The notes under the pieces: generated by a model
What the model was told of the DNA's origin: nothing
The model's input: the letters and a program-made list of their open reading frames with translations, nothing else
The model's database searches: none
DNA from: Clostridia bacterium
GTDB taxonomy: Bacteria; Bacillota_A; Clostridia; Christensenellales; Borkfalkiaceae
DNA: 33,402 bases
Direction: 5' to 3'
Assembly: GCA_017462825.1 (NCBI GenBank)
Contig: JAFTQI010000033.1
Span: 1 to 33,402 of the forward strand
Position numbers and translations under genes: made by a program
In this document: in pieces, positions 7,462-15,292 of the stretch
How positions within the stretch are numbered: position 1 is the stretch's first letter
Layout: every line of letters starts with the position of its first letter

Positions 7462-8076
7462 ATGATTGAAAAGGAAGCAATGTATAAGCTTACGTATGGC
7501 TTGTTCGTACTCACAACGACGGACGGAGAAAAACAAAACGGTTGTATCGTAAACACCGTTTCGATGATTACGGACAGTCCTAAACGGATTACTGTGTTTG
7601 TCAACAACGGCAACTATTCCGCTGAACTTTTGAAAAAGACTGGCGTATTCAACGTTTCCGTTTTGACGGAAAGTGCGCCGTTTGATATTTTCAAGCAGTT
7701 CGGGTTCTCGTCGGGTAGGGATACGGACAAATTTGCAGAGGGCAGGTACGCGACAAGTGAGAACGGACTGTATTATTTGCCCGAGTATACCAACGCGGTT
7801 TTGAGTGCGAAAGTGGTAGATTCTTATGATTACGGCAGCCATACGTTGTTCGTAGCGGAAGTGACGGAAGCAAAGACGCTTTCGAGTGAAAAATCCGTTT
7901 CCTATGAATATTATTTAAATCATATCAAACCCAAGCCCGAAGCGAAAAAGGAAAGCGCGGGCAAGAAATGGGTATGTAAAATTTGCGGATACGAGTACGA
8001 GGGAGAAGAATTGCCTCCTGATTATATTTGCCCGATTTGCAAGCACCCTGCGGAAGATTTCGAGCTGATCGGCTAA
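7462..8076 (+). CDS. hrb: flavin reductase-rubredoxin fusion (high-molecular-weight rubredoxin)
   Basis: A 204-residue two-domain redox protein. Residues 1-155 are a flavoredoxin-type FMN-binding domain (LTYGLFVLTTT, GCIVNTVSMIT). A charged linker leads to a rubredoxin domain at about 167-204, with iron cysteines Cys172, Cys175, Cys190 and Cys193 (CKIC and CPIC). In acetogens, Hrb passes electrons from NAD(P)H oxidoreductases to oxygen- or superoxide-reducing enzymes such as flavodiiron proteins. Placed 82 nt after superoxide reductase, it is a natural electron donor for that enzyme, although this is inference. The ATG at 7462 follows AAAGGAA; an in-frame ATG at 7480 is an alternative. No terminator is obvious after it. 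Confidence 0.88.
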   Translation: MIEKEAMYKLTYGLFVLTTTDGEKQNGCIVNTVSMITDSPKRITVFVNNGNYSAELLKKTGVFNVSVLTESAPFDIFKQFGFSSGRDTDKFAEGRYATSENGLYYLPEYTNAVLSAKVVDSYDYGSHTLFVAEVTEAKTLSSEKSVSYEYYLNHIKPKPEAKKESAGKKWVCKICGYEYEGEELPPDYICPICKHPAEDFELIG

Positions 8077-8153
8077 TTCGTCAAAGGGTATCTTAGTTCG
8101 ACAAAACTTGCGGAAAAAATTGTAAAAAGGTTACAAAAACGGCGTAAAAATCC

Positions 8154-8182
8154 TTGACATACATCTTTTGAATTGCTATACT
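8154..8182 (+). promoter_or_regulatory. promoter for rpsU
   Basis: TTGACA (8154-8159), a 17-nt spacer and TATACT (8177-8182) with extended -10 TGC. Confidence 0.85.
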
Positions 8183-8223
8183 AGAGAAGAATTAACGCAT
8201 AGGCAAAGGATGGTGAAAAAAGA

Positions 8224-8400
8224 ATGTCTACGGTTAGAGTTGGTGAAAACGAAAACGTTGAAAGTGCATTGCGCCGTTTCAAGAGAAAGTGCTCCCGCGA
8301 CGGTATCATCGGCGATCTTCGTAAGAAGGAATTCTATGAAAAGCCTTCCGTAAGAAGAAAGAAGAAGTCGGAAGCTGCACGTAAAAGAAGCAGAAACTAA
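8224..8400 (+). CDS. rpsU: 30S ribosomal protein S21
   Basis: A 58-residue basic protein of the small ribosomal subunit, bound near the 3' end of 16S rRNA. The sequence begins [19 protein letters not shown] and continues with the S21 hallmark of a KRKCSRDGI segment and a long Arg/Lys-rich C-terminus ([13 protein letters not shown]). An out-of-frame overlapping reading frame (8168-8353) is spurious. The GGATGGTG stretch at 8208-8215 may serve as the ribosome binding site. The gene has its own strong promoter and terminator, so it forms a single-gene unit. In many Clostridia yqeY follows rpsU; here an unrelated 135-aa gene does. Confidence 0.95.
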   Translation: MSTVRVGENENVESALRRFKRKCSRDGIIGDLRKKEFYEKPSVRRKKKSEAARKRSRN

Positions 8401-8409
8401 AACACAAAA

Positions 8410-8434
8410 GAGCTCACAGCGGTGAGCTCTTTTT
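8410..8434 (+). terminator. Rho-independent terminator after rpsU
   Basis: An 8-bp stem, GAGCTCAC (8410-8417) with GTGAGCTC (8422-8429), is extended by A/T pairs and followed by five T. Read-through would supply the transcript for the next gene, which has no clear promoter. Confidence 0.9.
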
Positions 8435-8474
8435 GTTTGCGAAAAATGTCGAAGAAATAGGAAAGGAGAGAATT

Positions 8475-8882
8475 ATGTTGAATACGGGAAGCCGAACGCT
8501 CAGGGAAGAAGCGCGCAGAGCAAAGAACCGTCTTAAAGGCGGTTTTTGGACGGAATGCGAAGCGGAAAAAGAAGAAAAAATGCAAAAAGCACGGGAGCAG
8601 GGTCTTAACGAAAGCAAAGCAGAGCGTTTTTTCGCCGCGCAAATCGCAAATAAGATTTCGGGCGAAAAGGAAGACGAATTTTATCTCAAAGTGAAGAATA
8701 TGCTCTTAGAATGCGGGGAAGTGAGCGACGCCATTGGTCGCTTGACGGACAAGGCGTATTATGAAACTCTTTCCTACGAAGAAAAACAGCGTTATAATTT
8801 GACCTTGAGCGAGAAATATCTACGCGCGCTCGAACGTTTCCGCGCCGAGTGCGAGTTTGAAATTTTCGGCGGACAAGCATAA
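8475..8882 (+). CDS. unrecognised 135-aa charged helical protein
   Basis: I do not recognise this family. The ATG at 8475 has a strong Shine-Dalgarno (AAAGGAGAG, 8462-8470), and a good terminator follows the stop, so it is very likely a real gene. The protein is rich in Glu, Lys, Arg and Ala and appears mostly helical. It shows no signal peptide, membrane segment or metal-binding motif. The first 40 residues are basic-acidic and helical (REEARRAKNRL, EAEKEEKMQKAREQG). The C-terminal half (NMLLECGEVSDAIGRLTDKAYYETLSY) could be a compact helical domain. It lies between rpsU and pcrA and probably depends on read-through from rpsU. Confidence 0.75.
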   Translation: MLNTGSRTLREEARRAKNRLKGGFWTECEAEKEEKMQKAREQGLNESKAERFFAAQIANKISGEKEDEFYLKVKNMLLECGEVSDAIGRLTDKAYYETLSYEEKQRYNLTLSEKYLRALERFRAECEFEIFGGQA

Positions 8883-8897
8883 CGCGCGCGTATATCG

Positions 8898-8929
8898 CAC
8901 GGGGTTGTAAAAAACAACCCCGTGTTTTT
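8898..8929 (+). terminator. Rho-independent terminator before pcrA
   Basis: A perfect 11-bp stem, CACGGGGTTGT (8898-8908) with ACAACCCCGTG (8914-8924), has an A5 loop and a T5 tail. Confidence 0.92.
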
Positions 8930-8950
8930 GATTTCCGCAAGAAAAGGTGC

Positions 8951-8979
8951 TTGCCAAAACGCGGAATTTATGCTATAAT
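8951..8979 (+). promoter_or_regulatory. pcrA promoter giving a nearly leaderless mRNA
   Basis: TTGCCA (8951-8956), a 17-nt spacer and TATAAT (8974-8979) with extended -10 TGC. The expected transcript start is near 8986, only about 3 nt before the pcrA ATG at 8989. There is no room for a Shine-Dalgarno sequence. Confidence 0.8.
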
Positions 8980-8988
8980 ATTCTCGTT

Positions 8989-11430
8989 ATGACACAGTTA
9001 GAAGAAATTTTAGAAAAATTGAATGAAGAACAACGCAAGCCTGTTTTACAAACGGAAGGGCCCGTACTTGTTTTGGCGGGTGCAGGGAGCGGCAAAACGC
9101 GCGTTTTGACGTCGCGTATTGCCTACCTCGTAGAAGAAAGAGGCGTGCCTGCGGAAGCGATTCTTGCTATCACGTTCACGAACAAAGCGGCGAACGAAAT
9201 GAAAGAACGTCTTTCGTCTATTTTGGACGTTTCGCGCATGTGGGTGAGCACGATTCACAGCATGTGCGTGCGGATTATCCGCATGTACGCCGAAGATTGC
9301 GGGGTAAGCTCGAATTTCTCCATTTATAGCGAAACGGAGCGCAACAATATCATCAAAAAATCCTTCCAAGAATGTGACTTTGAGGAAGAAAAACTCTTAA
9401 AAGCGGTAAAATTCCACATCGCAAACGCAAAAATGCTCGGTCTTTCGCCCGAGCAGTACGGCGAAGAAAACGCAGGCGAGCGGGATATCGAATCGATTGT
9501 GAAAGTGTACGCGCGTTATCAAAAGCACTTGCAGGAAAATAACGCGCTCGATTTCGACGATTTACTCAACGAAACGCGTAATCTACTCCGTCGCAACGAG
9601 GAAGCGAGAGAATACCTTGGCGGTCGTTTCCGCTATATTTTGGTGGACGAGTTCCAGGACACGAACTCGGTACAGTTTGAAATCGTCAAGTATTTAGCCT
9701 CCGTGCACGGCAACCTTTTCGTGGTTGGCGATGACGATCAGTCCATTTACGGTTGGCGGGGTGCGGAAATCGGGAACATTCTCGACTTTGAAAAGACTTT
9801 CAAAAATGCGAAAGTATTCAAGTTAGAGCAAAACTACCGCTCGACTAAGCGAATTTTGAAGCTGGCAAATGCAGTGATTAGAAACAACCGCGGCAGAAAG
9901 GACAAGACCCTTTGGACGGAAAACGAAGAAGGGGCGGAAGCGAAGGTGTACGAAGCGGAAGAAGAGGGCGGTGAGGCGCGCTACATCGCGCAAACGATCG
10001 CAGGGCTTATGCGTCAAGGGTACAGCTTTTCCGATTTTGCCGTTTTGATGCGACTCAACGCCTTGACTCGTTCTTTCGAACAAGAGTTTACGGCGGATGG
10101 GATTCCGTTTAAGGTGTTCGGCGGCTTTAAGTTCTTCGAGCGAAAGGAAATCAAGGATTTGCTTGCGTATTTGCGGCTTATTAACAATCCGTTTGATAGC
10201 GAAGCGGCGCTTCGTATCATCAATTTCCCCAAGCGCGGGATCGGCGCAAAAACGGTGGAAACGCTGCAAAATTACGCGTTTTCCAACGAATTTTCCGTAT
10301 ACGACGCACTTTTGGACGTCGACGAATTAGGCTTTTCGAGCGGCACGAGAGAAAAACTAGTCTCCTTTAGAGAGTTGGTGAAAAACTGGATCATAGAAAG
10401 CCAAGAACTGCCCGTTAACGAACTCGTAAAACGAATCGTAGAGGACACGAAGATGCGCGAAGCGTATGCGGATGATTCGGACGAAAGTATCAACAAACGC
10501 GCGAATATCGAAGAATTTATCACGTCGGTAGAGGACTATTGCAAACTCAATCAAGGCGTGACCCTTACGGAGTATTTAAACCAAGTGACCCTTTCGACGG
10601 ACTTGGACGAAATGGACGACGGAAATTACGTCACTCTCGCGACGGTACACGCCGTTAAGGGCTTGGAATTCCCGTGCGTTTTCCTTTGCGGTATGGAAGA
10701 AAATATCCTGCCCGTATCGCGTGCGGTGGATAACGACGACGATATGGAAGAAGAACGTCGCTTGGCGTACGTAGCCATCACGCGTGCCAAGGAACGGATT
10801 TATTTCACCCGATCCAAGAGCCGTTATCTTTACGGCAAGCGTGAGCCAACAATGCGATCAAGGTTTTTAAAAGAACTTTCTTCCGAAGTAGAGCTGCCTA
10901 GGGAGCAACCGAGAAGATATGGCTATGGCTACACCGATTTCGACGACCCCGAAAACTACGGTAATTCCGCTTATGTAGGGGGCAGGTACGCGTCGAACGA
11001 CGATTATAGCGGCAGAAAAACGAGCTTTGGCGGCTATGGATACGGAGGTTCTTCGTACAACGATAGAAACACTTCGCCTGGAAACCGTCAGTTCTATGGT
11101 GGCGGCTCGTCCTACGGAAATTCTTATGGGAATTCTTACGGCTCGTCGAGCAGTAGCTATGGAAAAACGTTGGGCTCGTCTTACGGGGGGAAAGAGAGAA
11201 AATCTGGCGGCTATGCCTACGGCGGCGTGGGACAAGCGCCGAAACCCACGGCAGGCGGCAAGGATTTGAGCGTGTTCAAAATCGGCGTAAAAGTAAGCCA
11301 TCCGAAGTTTGGCGCGGGTATGATTGTCGGTGCGCGCGGCGCAGGCAGCAATATGATTTTGGACGTCGCTTTTGAAAGCTTAGGTATTAAACAGTTGTCG
11401 GCAAGTTTAGCGCCGCTGACGGTTGTATAA
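8989..11430 (+). CDS. pcrA: ATP-dependent DNA helicase PcrA with Gly/Tyr/Ser-rich insert
   Basis: An 813-residue superfamily 1A 3'-5' helicase acting in repair, replication and transcription-repair coupling. The helicase motifs are in order: Walker A GAGSGKT with Lys36, motif II DEFQD (Asp220), GDDDQSIYGWRGA, QNYRST, VHAVKGLEF and the VAITRAKERI motif. Residues of about 640-750 form a low-complexity stretch full of Gly, Tyr, Ser and Asn (repeats such as YGNSYGNSYGSS and FGGYGYGGSS). A Tudor-like C-terminal domain follows (VSHPKFGAGMIV to LAPL), which in PcrA binds RNA polymerase. This linker is unusually long and aromatic for the family. I chose the ATG at 8989; a TTG at 8947 would place the -35/-10 inside the gene. 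ligA follows 13 nt downstream. Confidence 0.95.
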   Translation: MTQLEEILEKLNEEQRKPVLQTEGPVLVLAGAGSGKTRVLTSRIAYLVEERGVPAEAILAITFTNKAANEMKERLSSILDVSRMWVSTIHSMCVRIIRMYAEDCGVSSNFSIYSETERNNIIKKSFQECDFEEEKLLKAVKFHIANAKMLGLSPEQYGEENAGERDIESIVKVYARYQKHLQENNALDFDDLLNETRNLLRRNEEAREYLGGRFRYILVDEFQDTNSVQFEIVKYLASVHGNLFVVGDDDQSIYGWRGAEIGNILDFEKTFKNAKVFKLEQNYRSTKRILKLANAVIRNNRGRKDKTLWTENEEGAEAKVYEAEEEGGEARYIAQTIAGLMRQGYSFSDFAVLMRLNALTRSFEQEFTADGIPFKVFGGFKFFERKEIKDLLAYLRLINNPFDSEAALRIINFPKRGIGAKTVETLQNYAFSNEFSVYDALLDVDELGFSSGTREKLVSFRELVKNWIIESQELPVNELVKRIVEDTKMREAYADDSDESINKRANIEEFITSVEDYCKLNQGVTLTEYLNQVTLSTDLDEMDDGNYVTLATVHAVKGLEFPCVFLCGMEENILPVSRAVDNDDDMEEERRLAYVAITRAKERIYFTRSKSRYLYGKREPTMRSRFLKELSSEVELPREQPRRYGYGYTDFDDPENYGNSAYVGGRYASNDDYSGRKTSFGGYGYGGSSYNDRNTSPGNRQFYGGGSSYGNSYGNSYGSSSSSYGKTLGSSYGGKERKSGGYAYGGVGQAPKPTAGGKDLSVFKIGVKVSHPKFGAGMIVGARGAGSNMILDVAFESLGIKQLSASLAPLTVV

Positions 11431-11443
11431 AATAGGGTGGATT

Positions 11444-13390
11444 ATGGATAGAAAAAGAGAGCTTGTAGACGTACTCAATAAATGGGCGCACGAATATTAC
11501 GTGCTGGACAATCCTACCGTTTCGGATAAGGAATACGACGCCCTTTACGACGAACTCCGCCGTTTGGAAGAGGAAAGCGGAGAGGTCTATCCCGATAGCC
11601 CGACAAGACGGGTGGGCGGCGAACCGATCAAGGGATTTGAAAAACATACCCATATCGCAAGACTTTTTAGTTTGGATAAAGCGGTTTCCACGGACGAACT
11701 GCGCGCCTTTTTGACCCGCGTCGATAAAGGTGCGGCGGGGCAAAAGGACTATACCGTAGAATATAAATTCGACGGCTTGACCGTTTGTTTAACCTACGAT
11801 AAAGGACAGTTTATCCGCGCGACTACCCGTGGGAACGGCGTTGTTGGAGAGGACGTAACAGCACAGGTTTTGACAATCAAATCTTTTCCGTTGAAAATCA
11901 AATACCAAGGCACGCTCGAAGTGCGCGGGGAAGCGGTGATCCGTCTTTCCGTGCTCGAAAAATATAATCAAACGGCGGACGAACCGCTTAAAAACGCGCG
12001 CAACGCTGCGGCGGGTGCGATTCGCAACCTCGATCCAAAAATCACCGAAAAACGCCGCCCCGATATTTACTTCTACGACATCAATTATTTGTCGGACGGG
12101 GCACCCATGTCTCAAACGAACGCCCATCAGTTCTTGATAGACGAAGGGTTTAAAGTGTTCCCGTATTTCCGCGTATGTCATACGGAAGAAGAGGTAATAG
12201 AGGCGATTGACGAGATTGAAAAGGAAAGAAAAACGCTTGACGTTTTAACGGACGGCGCGGTAATCAAGCTGGACGATGCGGAAAAGCGGGACGAGCTTGG
12301 GTTCACCGACAAATTTCCTCGTTGGGCACTCGCGTATAAGTTTGAAGCGGAAGAAGTGACCACCCTTTTGCAAGACGTTATTTGGCAAGTGGGCAGAACG
12401 GGAAAATTGACTCCGCTTGCCTTGCTTGACCCCGTCGATTTAGGCGGTGCGACCGTATCGAGGGCGACTTTGAATAACTACGGCGATATTTTAAGAAAGG
12501 ACGTCAAAATCGGCTCGCGCGTACTCGTTCGCCGCTCGAATGAAGTTATCCCCGAAATTTTGGGCGCGACGGAGCATTACAAGCATAGCACGGCGGTGGA
12601 AAAACCGATCGTTTGCCCTGCTTGCGGAACGGCGGTGAGTGAAATTGGCGCACACCTTTTTTGTCCGAATCGGCTGTGCAGACCGAGAATCGTTGCGGCG
12701 CTCGACCATTACGCGAGCAAAAACGCGATGAATATCGACGGCTTTTCGGAGAGTACCGCCGAGCAGCTCGTTGCCAAAAAGAACGTGACGAAGTATTCCG
12801 ATTTGTATAAATTGACCGAGCAGGACTTGGGAGAATTGGAAGGCTTTAAGGATAAGAAAATCAACAATTTGCTCACGGCAATCGAAAAGAGCAAGACCCC
12901 GACGCTCGACGCGTTTATCTATGCGATCGGTGTGGAAGGGGTAGGCAGGGTTGCGGCGAAAGACCTTGCGGCGCAGTTTAAGAGTATGTCCGCGCTCCAA
13001 AACGCGAGCTTTGACGAGCTTGTCGGGCTAGAAAATATCGGCGAGATTACGGCGAACGCAATCGTGGCGTATTTCCAAGACGAAAGCAATCGAGAAGAGC
13101 TTGCCGCGCTCGAAGAAATGGGCGTAAAACCGACTTGGTCGGAAGAAAAGAAGGAAGGGATTTTCTTGGGCGAATCGGTGGTATTGACGGGTACGCTGAC
13201 GGAGTTTAAGCGGAGCGACGCGCAAAAGCTGATTGAAAGCAAGGGCGGCGTTTGTCAATCGTCCGTCACGGCGAAAACGACCTTGGTTTTGGCAGGCGAA
13301 GGGGCAGGAAGTAAGCTCGACAAAGCGAAAAAGCTCGGCATTCGTATCATCGACGAAGCGGAGTTTAAGCAAATGCTCGAAAACGAGTAA
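11444..13390 (+). CDS. ligA: NAD+-dependent DNA ligase
   Basis: A 648-residue ligase that seals nicks during replication and repair, using NAD+. In order: the Ia region (HEYYVLDNPTVSDKEYD, about residues 13-31), the adenylation domain with the AMP-accepting Lys108 in YKFDG (the family more often has KIDG), an OB fold, a Cys4 zinc finger (CPAC...FCPNRLC), helix-hairpin-helix repeats (IEGVGR-like and GLENIGEITANAI) and a C-terminal BRCT domain. The length is usual. The GTG-rich AGGGTGG just before the ATG at 11444 is the ribosome binding site, with tight spacing. The pcrA-ligA pair is a conserved Firmicutes operon, and a terminator follows. Confidence 0.96.
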   Translation: MDRKRELVDVLNKWAHEYYVLDNPTVSDKEYDALYDELRRLEEESGEVYPDSPTRRVGGEPIKGFEKHTHIARLFSLDKAVSTDELRAFLTRVDKGAAGQKDYTVEYKFDGLTVCLTYDKGQFIRATTRGNGVVGEDVTAQVLTIKSFPLKIKYQGTLEVRGEAVIRLSVLEKYNQTADEPLKNARNAAAGAIRNLDPKITEKRRPDIYFYDINYLSDGAPMSQTNAHQFLIDEGFKVFPYFRVCHTEEEVIEAIDEIEKERKTLDVLTDGAVIKLDDAEKRDELGFTDKFPRWALAYKFEAEEVTTLLQDVIWQVGRTGKLTPLALLDPVDLGGATVSRATLNNYGDILRKDVKIGSRVLVRRSNEVIPEILGATEHYKHSTAVEKPIVCPACGTAVSEIGAHLFCPNRLCRPRIVAALDHYASKNAMNIDGFSESTAEQLVAKKNVTKYSDLYKLTEQDLGELEGFKDKKINNLLTAIEKSKTPTLDAFIYAIGVEGVGRVAAKDLAAQFKSMSALQNASFDELVGLENIGEITANAIVAYFQDESNREELAALEEMGVKPTWSEEKKEGIFLGESVVLTGTLTEFKRSDAQKLIESKGGVCQSSVTAKTTLVLAGEGAGSKLDKAKKLGIRIIDEAEFKQMLENE

Positions 13391-13410
13391 AAAGACAAGA
13401 CGGCAAAAAA

Positions 13411-13436
13411 GCGGAGCGGTTGCGCTCCGCTTTTTT
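13411..13436 (+). terminator. Rho-independent terminator after ligA
   Basis: An 8-bp stem, GCGGAGCG (13411-13418) with CGCTCCGC (13423-13430), is followed by six T. Confidence 0.92.
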
Positions 13437-13467
13437 CTCTTTTTTATTAAAAAAAGAGTAAAAGCCC

Positions 13468-13496
13468 TTGCAATTTCAAAAAAACTTTGCTATAAT
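13468..13496 (+). promoter_or_regulatory. promoter of the yicC-gmk-rpoZ operon
   Basis: TTGCAA (13468-13473), a 17-nt spacer and TATAAT (13491-13496) with extended -10 TGC. The short leader carries a GGGTGA ribosome binding site (13515-13520). Confidence 0.82.
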
Positions 13497-13526
13497 AGTA
13501 CAATCAATTACTATGGGTGAAAATTT

Positions 13527-14402
13527 ATGTTAAGTATGACGGGTTACGGAAAAGGTGAATACGCGGAAAACGGGTTGGAGTTGACCTGCGAAATTAAGAC
13601 GGTGAACAACCGTTATTTGGACGTGTCGATTAAAGCGCCGAGAATTTTTGCGTGTTTGGAAGACGTGATTCGTTCTACGGTACGCAAAAAGCTTACGCGC
13701 GGACACGCGGACGTGTTTATTTCCTTGAAAGATAAACGCGAACGCCCGACGGCGCTTGCGCTCGATATGGCGCTTGCAAGCTCGTACGTGGCGGCGGCGA
13801 AAACGATGAAGGAAGCCTTTCCCGATTTGACGGACGATATCACCCTTTCTTCCGTTTTGCGCTATCCCGACGTTATGAAGCAGGAAGATACGCAAAGCTT
13901 GGACGAAGAAATGACCAAGGCGCTCGATACCGCGCTTAATATCGCGCTCGACAAACTCAACGAAATGCGTGCAGTCGAAGGGGAAAAGCTGAAAGCGGAT
14001 ATGCTTTCGCGCGTGGAAACGATTGAAACGCTCGTTACGGAAATTTCCGTTCGCGCGCCCAAGATCGCACAAGAGTATCGGGAAAAACTCACGGCAAAGG
14101 TAAAGGATTATCTCGACGGCGTACAAGTGGACGAGGGTAGACTTTTGACGGAAGTAGCCGTGTTTACGGACAAGAGCAATATCGACGAAGAATTGACTCG
14201 TTTGCGCTCGCATATCGAACAGTTCCGTTCGATTTCCCAAGAAGGGATTGTGGGCAGAAAGCTCGATTTCTTGGTGCAGGAATTTAACCGCGAAGCGAAC
14301 ACGACTTGTTCCAAGAGCAACGACGTGACGATCACGCGCGCAGGGCTTGCGCTCAAAAACGAAATCGAAAAAATCCGTGAACAAGTGCAAAATTTGGAGT
14401 AA
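13527..14402 (+). CDS. yicC: YicC-family endoribonuclease
   Basis: A 291-residue protein of the YicC/YloC family, reported to be endoribonucleases active on RNA. The N-terminus MLSMTGYGKGE and the C-terminal segment (FLVQEFNREANTTCSKSND, then the helical KNEIEKIREQVQN) are the family signatures. The length is standard. It opens the conserved guanylate kinase-omega cluster and ends 3 nt before gmk. In Bacillus and many Clostridia a small remA (DUF370) gene lies between yicC and gmk; here it is absent. Confidence 0.93.
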   Translation: MLSMTGYGKGEYAENGLELTCEIKTVNNRYLDVSIKAPRIFACLEDVIRSTVRKKLTRGHADVFISLKDKRERPTALALDMALASSYVAAAKTMKEAFPDLTDDITLSSVLRYPDVMKQEDTQSLDEEMTKALDTALNIALDKLNEMRAVEGEKLKADMLSRVETIETLVTEISVRAPKIAQEYREKLTAKVKDYLDGVQVDEGRLLTEVAVFTDKSNIDEELTRLRSHIEQFRSISQEGIVGRKLDFLVQEFNREANTTCSKSNDVTITRAGLALKNEIEKIREQVQNLE

Positions 14403-14405
14403 CGT

Positions 14406-14954
14406 ATGAAACACGTATTATTGGCGGTGTCCGGACCCTCGGGGGTTGGCAAGGGCACGATGGTAAAAACGTTGATAAGCCGAAGAGCGGACGTCGTAGA
14501 ATCGGTGTCTTGCACGACGCGCGCGCCCCGCGAGGGGGAAGTGCACGGCAAGCATTATTTCTTCCTTTCTAAGGAAGAATTTGAACGCCGTATTGCGGAA
14601 AACGACTTTTTGGAATACGACGAGCATTTCGGGAACTATTACGGTACGCCGAAATCGTTTGTCCGTGAGACCTTGAAAACGAAATCGGTGATTATGGAAA
14701 TCGACGTTGTGGGGGCGCTCAATGCGAAAAAGACTTTTCCCGAGTGCGTACTCGTGATGGTAGTCCCCCCGTCGGTGGAAGAACTCAAACGCCGTTTGTC
14801 GGGTAGGGGTTCGGAAACGGAAGAACAAATTTTAGGTAGACTTGCGCGTATGGACTACGAACTTTCACACAAGGACGAATACGACCATATCATCGTCAAC
14901 GACGATTTGGAAAAAGCCATTGAAGATTTGAATAAAATCATCGACGGCGAATAA
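14406..14954 (+). CDS. gmk: guanylate kinase
   Basis: A 182-residue kinase converting GMP to GDP with ATP. The P-loop is GPSGVGKGT with Lys16. The GMP-binding region follows (SCTTRAPREGEVHGKHYFF), with a lid containing RLSGRGSETEEQILGRLARM. The family length is about 190-205, so this is a compact version. The start is only 3 nt after the yicC stop, so translation is probably coupled. Its neighbour rpoZ follows 38 nt downstream with its own strong ribosome binding site. Confidence 0.96.
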   Translation: MKHVLLAVSGPSGVGKGTMVKTLISRRADVVESVSCTTRAPREGEVHGKHYFFLSKEEFERRIAENDFLEYDEHFGNYYGTPKSFVRETLKTKSVIMEIDVVGALNAKKTFPECVLVMVVPPSVEELKRRLSGRGSETEEQILGRLARMDYELSHKDEYDHIIVNDDLEKAIEDLNKIIDGE

Positions 14955-14992
14955 ATTTAGGAAAAATAACACAATAAAGGAGTGAACTATAT

Positions 14993-15214
14993 ATGATTAA
15001 CGAACCTTCTGTAGACGTAATGATCAGAAAGCTTGGGACGGAGGAAGAACCCATCAGCCGTTACGCGCTTTGCACGATTGCGGCGAAACGCGCGCGCCAA
15101 ATTATCGAGATGGAAAAGAACCTCGGCGTACACGATTCCGCGGGCAAGGACAAAGAACTTTTGTCGGCTTGTAAGGATATTGCGGACGGTAAAGTCATCG
15201 TAGCGAAAGACTAA
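14993..15214 (+). CDS. rpoZ: RNA polymerase omega subunit
   Basis: A 73-residue small subunit that supports assembly of RNA polymerase around beta prime. The family region is SRYALCTIAAKRARQI, and its position after gmk is conserved across Bacillota. The ribosome binding site AAAGGAGTGA lies 7 nt before the ATG. A terminator follows at once, so it ends the yicC transcript. The gene coaBC, often found between rpoZ and priA, is not present here. Confidence 0.92.
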   Translation: MINEPSVDVMIRKLGTEEEPISRYALCTIAAKRARQIIEMEKNLGVHDSAGKDKELLSACKDIADGKVIVAKD

Positions 15215-15218
15215 ATGA

Positions 15219-15248
15219 ATTGTCCTGACATTTGTCGGGACAATTTTT
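15219..15248 (+). terminator. Rho-independent terminator after rpoZ
   Basis: A 12-bp stem (15219-15230 with 15233-15244, one G-T pair) has a 2-nt loop and a T tail (15244-15248). It starts 5 nt after the rpoZ stop. Confidence 0.85.
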
Positions 15249-15292
15249 CTCACGCGCAAAAATAAGGGTAAATAAGGCAAAAAGGGGAGCGT

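Noticed and set aside
8168..8353. 61-codon frame overlapping rpsU
   Set aside because: Out of frame with the clear S21 gene at 8224-8400.
13530..14414. Long open frame (294 aa) on the minus strand opposite yicC, and a similar one (24048-24920) opposite fakA
   Set aside because: They are antisense to well-supported genes, lack family motifs and ribosome binding sites, and follow from the codon bias of the real genes.
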